Shown here piece by piece: positions 61,283 to 64,000 of a stretch of DNA of 64,000 nt. The notes beneath the pieces were generated by a model. It was not told where the DNA came from, ran no database searches, and worked only from the letters and a program-made list of their open reading frames with translations. Numbering within the stretch: position 1 is the stretch's first letter; every line of letters starts with the position of its first letter. Source of the stretch: Paenibacillus spongiae (lineage in GTDB: Bacteria; Bacillota; Bacilli; Paenibacillales; Paenibacillaceae); NCBI RefSeq assembly GCF_024734895.1, contig NZ_CP091430.1, positions 4,048,501-4,112,500 on the forward strand. Reading direction: 5' to 3'. A program made the translations under genes and the position numbers.

Positions 61283-62395
61283 ATGAACACGCTTGATTAT
61301 GCGGAACTCTTATCCAGACTGGAAGCGAAGGTAGATCGAATGATAGGCCAAATCGGAACCAAAAGCCCTCATTTCGCCGGGGTTGACGGGAAGTACGACG
61401 ATCTTCAGACCGATTGGTGGACAAGCGGATTCTGGCCGGGGATCCTCTGGGTGATGTACGATATGACCGGCAAATCATCGTACAAGGATGCGGTATGGGA
61501 CAAGGACGAGGAGCTGGAGAGATGGTTCATTACCTCGACCGAGCAGCTTCATCACGATGTCGGCTTCCAGTTCTTATCGACGGCGGTGATCAAGCATACG
61601 ATTACCGGCGATGCGGACGGAAGGCGCAGAGGGCTGGAGGCCGCCAACTTCTTGGCCTCGCGCTTCAATCTGTCCGGCCAATTCATTCGCGCATGGAATG
61701 CCGATAAATACGGTTGGGCGATTATCGATTGTATGATGAACATCTCGCTCCTGTTCTGGGCAAGCCGGGTGTCAGGCGACCCCAGATACCGCCATATTGC
61801 GGTCCGCCATGCGGAGACGACGATGCAGTACGGCGTCCGTGACGACGGATCGGTGAATCATATCCTCTCGTTCAATCCCGAGTCGGGCGATTTCATCGAA
61901 GCTTTCGGAGGACAAGGCAGCGCACCGGATTCCTCCTGGAGCCGGGGAACGGCTTGGGCGCTGCACGGGTTTGCCAATACCTACCGTCATACGGGCGACA
62001 TTCGTTTTCTGAATACGGCCAAACGGATTGCTCATTATTTTCTGGCGTCGCTGCCCGATGATCATGTTCCTTACTGGGACTTCCGTCTCGAATCGTTCGA
62101 GAATGAGCCTCGCGACAGCTCTGCCGCTGCAATTGCCGCATCCGGATTGTTAGAAATCGCGGAAGCCGTCCCTCTAGCGGAGAAGGCTGTATATAGCAAT
62201 GGCGCTCAACGGATTCTGAAGGGCTTGACCGAGCGCTATGCAACATGGGAGCTGCCTGGTCACGAGGCGATACTTCTCGGCGGAACCGGCAGCAAGCCGG
62301 GCAGCTTCTGTGTGGATGGCTCCCTGATCTATGGCGATTATTATTATATCGAAGCCATTGCCAAGCTGAACGGCTGGAAGCATCGGATTTACTAA
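61283..62395 (+). CDS. Unsaturated glucuronyl hydrolase, GH88
   Basis: 370 aa from the ATG at 61283 (GGAGG seven bases upstream). Six-hairpin barrel with the key acids: Asp in LHHDVGFQFLST and Asp in AIIDCMMNISLLFWAS, plus SWSRGTAWALHGFANTYRHTG and GTGSKPGSFCVDGSLIYGDYYYIEA. GH88 enzymes hydrate the unsaturated uronate at the end of oligosaccharides made by polysaccharide lyases. No signal peptide: it works inside the cell. Divergent from the AraC regulator; the SDR nearby may process the released sugar acid. Confidence 0.93.
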   Translation: MNTLDYAELLSRLEAKVDRMIGQIGTKSPHFAGVDGKYDDLQTDWWTSGFWPGILWVMYDMTGKSSYKDAVWDKDEELERWFITSTEQLHHDVGFQFLSTAVIKHTITGDADGRRRGLEAANFLASRFNLSGQFIRAWNADKYGWAIIDCMMNISLLFWASRVSGDPRYRHIAVRHAETTMQYGVRDDGSVNHILSFNPESGDFIEAFGGQGSAPDSSWSRGTAWALHGFANTYRHTGDIRFLNTAKRIAHYFLASLPDDHVPYWDFRLESFENEPRDSSAAAIAASGLLEIAEAVPLAEKAVYSNGAQRILKGLTERYATWELPGHEAILLGGTGSKPGSFCVDGSLIYGDYYYIEAIAKLNGWKHRIY

Positions 62396-62434
62396 TTCAC
62401 TGAGCCTGGATATCGATCAGCGATATCTTACGAC

Positions 62435-62479
62435 AATAGAAGAGACTGACGGCTCACAACGCCATCAGTCTCTTCTATT
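62435..62479. terminator. Bidirectional terminator
   Basis: AATAGAAGAGACTGA pairs with TCAGTCTCTTCTATT, between the convergent GH88 and lactonase genes. Confidence 0.9.
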
Positions 62480-62494
62480 TCATTATGGGTATAT

Positions 62495-63577
62495 CTAGCC
62501 GAGCCGTACGGGACGTACGCATACAGGCTTGGATGCGTGAACGCTGTTTCCTGTATAGTGAAGCTTCCCGGACTCCTTATCTACCCGGAAGGTAACGATA
62601 TTGTTCGTATCGCGGTTCGCCGCAATCAAATAGTGACCGCCCGGCGTAAGCGCGAAGTGGCGGGGATGGCTGCCTTCTACAGATACATGCTCCACCAGCG
62701 CAAGCTTGCCCGTCTCGGCGTTAAATGCGTAGACGACGAGGCTGTCATGGCCCCGATTGGATCCATATACGAATCTCCCGTCCTCGGAAACGGCAATCTC
62801 CGCGCAGGAGTTGTTCCCCGTGTAATCCGCCGGCAGTGTCGGAACCGTCTCAACGGGCGTCAGCTGCCCCCGTTCGGCATCATATGAATAGCTCGTGATG
62901 GAAGAATTCAACTCATTGATAACGAAAGCATATTGGCCGTCCGGATAGAAAGCGAGATGCCGCGGTCCTGCCCCCGGTTGCTGTTCAACCTCGCCATGGT
63001 AATTCAGCAGGCCGCGCTCCGCATCGATGGAATACGTACGAATGCGGTCGATGCCTAAATCTTGAATAAATACGTAACGGCCATCCGGGCTGAAGAACGC
63101 CGAATGCGGATGAGGCCGATCCTGGTTCGGATGAACGCTATGCCCTTCATGCTGCTTCATATCAAGCAATTCACCTACTTGACCGTCCGCCTTCAAGGAT
63201 ACGAGTCCAATCATGCCGCCATGATAGCTGGATACGACGAGCAGCGGATGAAGCGGGTCTCGTTGAATATGGCAGGTGGAAGCGGGAACGCTCTGCTGAC
63301 GGTTCAAGAGGCTTAACGCACCTGTCTGACCGTCGATCGCGAAGGCTGCAACCTCCGCTGTTTTGCTTCCGTCCGGCGTTTGCTGTTCGCCGATCGCGTA
63401 GAGAAGTTGACGCTCCGGATCGACATCAAGGAAGGTCGGATTCTTCAATCCTCCGGTTTGATCAAGGAGCGTGAGCTGTCCGTCTTCCTCATTGAAGGCG
63501 TACACATATACGCTGCTGTTATCAGGTTCAGCATAGGATCCGGTGAAGATGTATAATGGCTTCTGCTTTGCTGTCAT
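62495..63577 (-). CDS. Lactonase family protein (6-phosphogluconolactonase-like, YkgB type)
   Basis: 360 aa seven-bladed propeller. Blades show HPHSAFFSPDGRYVFIQDLGIDRI, GPRHLAFYPDGQYAFVINELNSSI, SCAEIAVSEDGRFVYGSNRGHDSL and HPRHFALTPGGHYLIAANRDTNNI, the sequence of cycloisomerase-2/YbhE-like lactonases. It opens sugar acid lactones, probably 6-phosphogluconolactone or a related sugar lactone. GAGGGG lies nine bases before the ATG. No signal peptide. Confidence 0.9.
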   Translation of the reverse strand: MTAKQKPLYIFTGSYAEPDNSSVYVYAFNEEDGQLTLLDQTGGLKNPTFLDVDPERQLLYAIGEQQTPDGSKTAEVAAFAIDGQTGALSLLNRQQSVPASTCHIQRDPLHPLLVVSSYHGGMIGLVSLKADGQVGELLDMKQHEGHSVHPNQDRPHPHSAFFSPDGRYVFIQDLGIDRIRTYSIDAERGLLNYHGEVEQQPGAGPRHLAFYPDGQYAFVINELNSSITSYSYDAERGQLTPVETVPTLPADYTGNNSCAEIAVSEDGRFVYGSNRGHDSLVVYAFNAETGKLALVEHVSVEGSHPRHFALTPGGHYLIAANRDTNNIVTFRVDKESGKLHYTGNSVHASKPVCVRPVRLG

Positions 63578-63769
63578 TTACAAATTCCCCTCTGCAATTA
63601 TTTTTTTCCGCTCCGGTCGGTCAACGAATGCTGGAGCGGCGAGATCGTATTCGAACTCGTACACGCTGTCCCTATCATAGTATAGTTTGACCTGTAAATG
63701 CTAATTTCAGGGACAGATTATCGTATATTTCATTCGGGTAATGACGGGTATACGGAATGACATCTGTTA

Positions 63770-63808
63770 AAAAAACACCGTGGCGGATAACATCCACCCG
63801 GTGTTTTT
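63770..63808 (-). terminator. Terminator of ppaC
   Basis: AAAAACACCG pairs with CGGTGTTTTT, with TTTTTTTAAC after it on the minus strand. Confidence 0.9.
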
Positions 63809-63820
63809 GGTCGTATTCCA

Positions 63821-64000
63821 TTACATTTTGGTTAATGTTTCGGTCAACACAGGTACGATTTGCGATTTGCGGGAAACAACGCCCTTCAGAAGCGCTTTGT
63901 TATCATCCAGCGAAACGTTGTAAGCTTTCTCAACGGCATTCGCCGTACGTCCTAACGCCAGGGCAACGGAATCGTTGTTCAAGATATCGGTCACTACGAA
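63821..64000 (-). CDS. ppaC: Manganese-dependent inorganic pyrophosphatase, C-terminal end (partial)
   Basis: The minus strand from the window edge gives 59 residues ending at a TAA at 63821: [16 protein letters not shown]..., then [23 protein letters not shown]. The DHHA2 domain end with the substrate-binding SRKxQ motif (RKSQ here) is diagnostic of family II pyrophosphatases, which cut PPi to phosphate in the cytoplasm. The rest of the gene lies right of the window. Followed by a strong terminator. Confidence 0.88.
   Translation of the reverse strand, partial: FVVTDILNNDSVALALGRTANAVEKAYNVSLDDNKALLKGVVSRKSQIVPVLTETLTKM

Overview
The window looks like chromosomal DNA from a member of the Paenibacillaceae, most likely Paenibacillus or a close relative. 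The grounds are: YesM/YesN two-component genes placed directly upstream of LplB/LplC/LplA-type sugar ABC transporter genes, many AraC regulators, several carbohydrate-active enzymes, strong AGGAGG ribosome binding sites with frequent TTG and GTG starts, a serS T-box, a class F sortase with its own small substrate, and a copper-amine-oxidase-like stalk domain on a lipoprotein-like binding protein. This assignment is inference from gene content; I saw no rRNA, tRNA, CRISPR array, intact insertion sequence or prophage.

Layout from left to right. 1-89 is the 5' end of an amidase gene. 189-3548 holds a large collagen-like/TIG/SGNH protein and a SnoaL-like protein with an apparent CTG start. 3772-5820 is a P-loop ATPase/HTH regulator preceded by a G10 tract. 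6240-13312 is one leftward sugar-uptake unit: histidine kinase, response regulator, two permeases and a binding lipoprotein, with a CcpA-like site inside. 13313-14130 is non-coding and rich in inverted repeats, followed by a glycosyltransferase and a GH172-type hydrolase. 16548-21443 is a Fur-controlled siderophore uptake operon (binding protein, Btr-like AraC regulator, two permeases, no ATPase). 21760-28446 is mixed: a crystallin-like small protein, an orphan sugar-binding lipoprotein, a YkuK-family protein, a GH99-like hydrolase, a DUF2935 protein and a sortase/substrate pair. 28940-33210 carries a desaturase, a stalk-domain/solute-binding fusion and MsrAB. 33696-43216 holds a UvrA-like ATPase with a frameshifted 5' end, an acetyltransferase, a tandem MerR regulator, a VanRS-like two-component system next to a D,D-carboxypeptidase, a decayed ABC exporter, a glyoxalase-fold protein and a serine hydrolase. 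43335-50751 contains a PhyH dioxygenase, an esterase, a YVTN propeller, a Gln-rich coiled-coil protein and a MoxR/DUF58/DUF4129 operon. 51007-55079 contains serS with its T-box and a PhyH/DUF1450/AraC operon. 55319-63577 carries a FAD/Rieske oxidoreductase, an MFS exporter and a uronate-type sugar locus (SDR, LacI, AraC, GH88, lactonase). The window ends inside the 3' part of ppaC.

The main functional themes are sugar sensing, uptake and hydrolysis, iron uptake, cell-wall work and surface proteins. The most unusual items are the sortase with an anchor-less MPKTG substrate, the single-base deletion at the start of the uvrA-like gene, two identical operator half-palindromes exactly 100 bp apart between the SDR and LacI genes, the stalk/solute-binding fusion, and the PhyH/Cys-rich/AraC operon.
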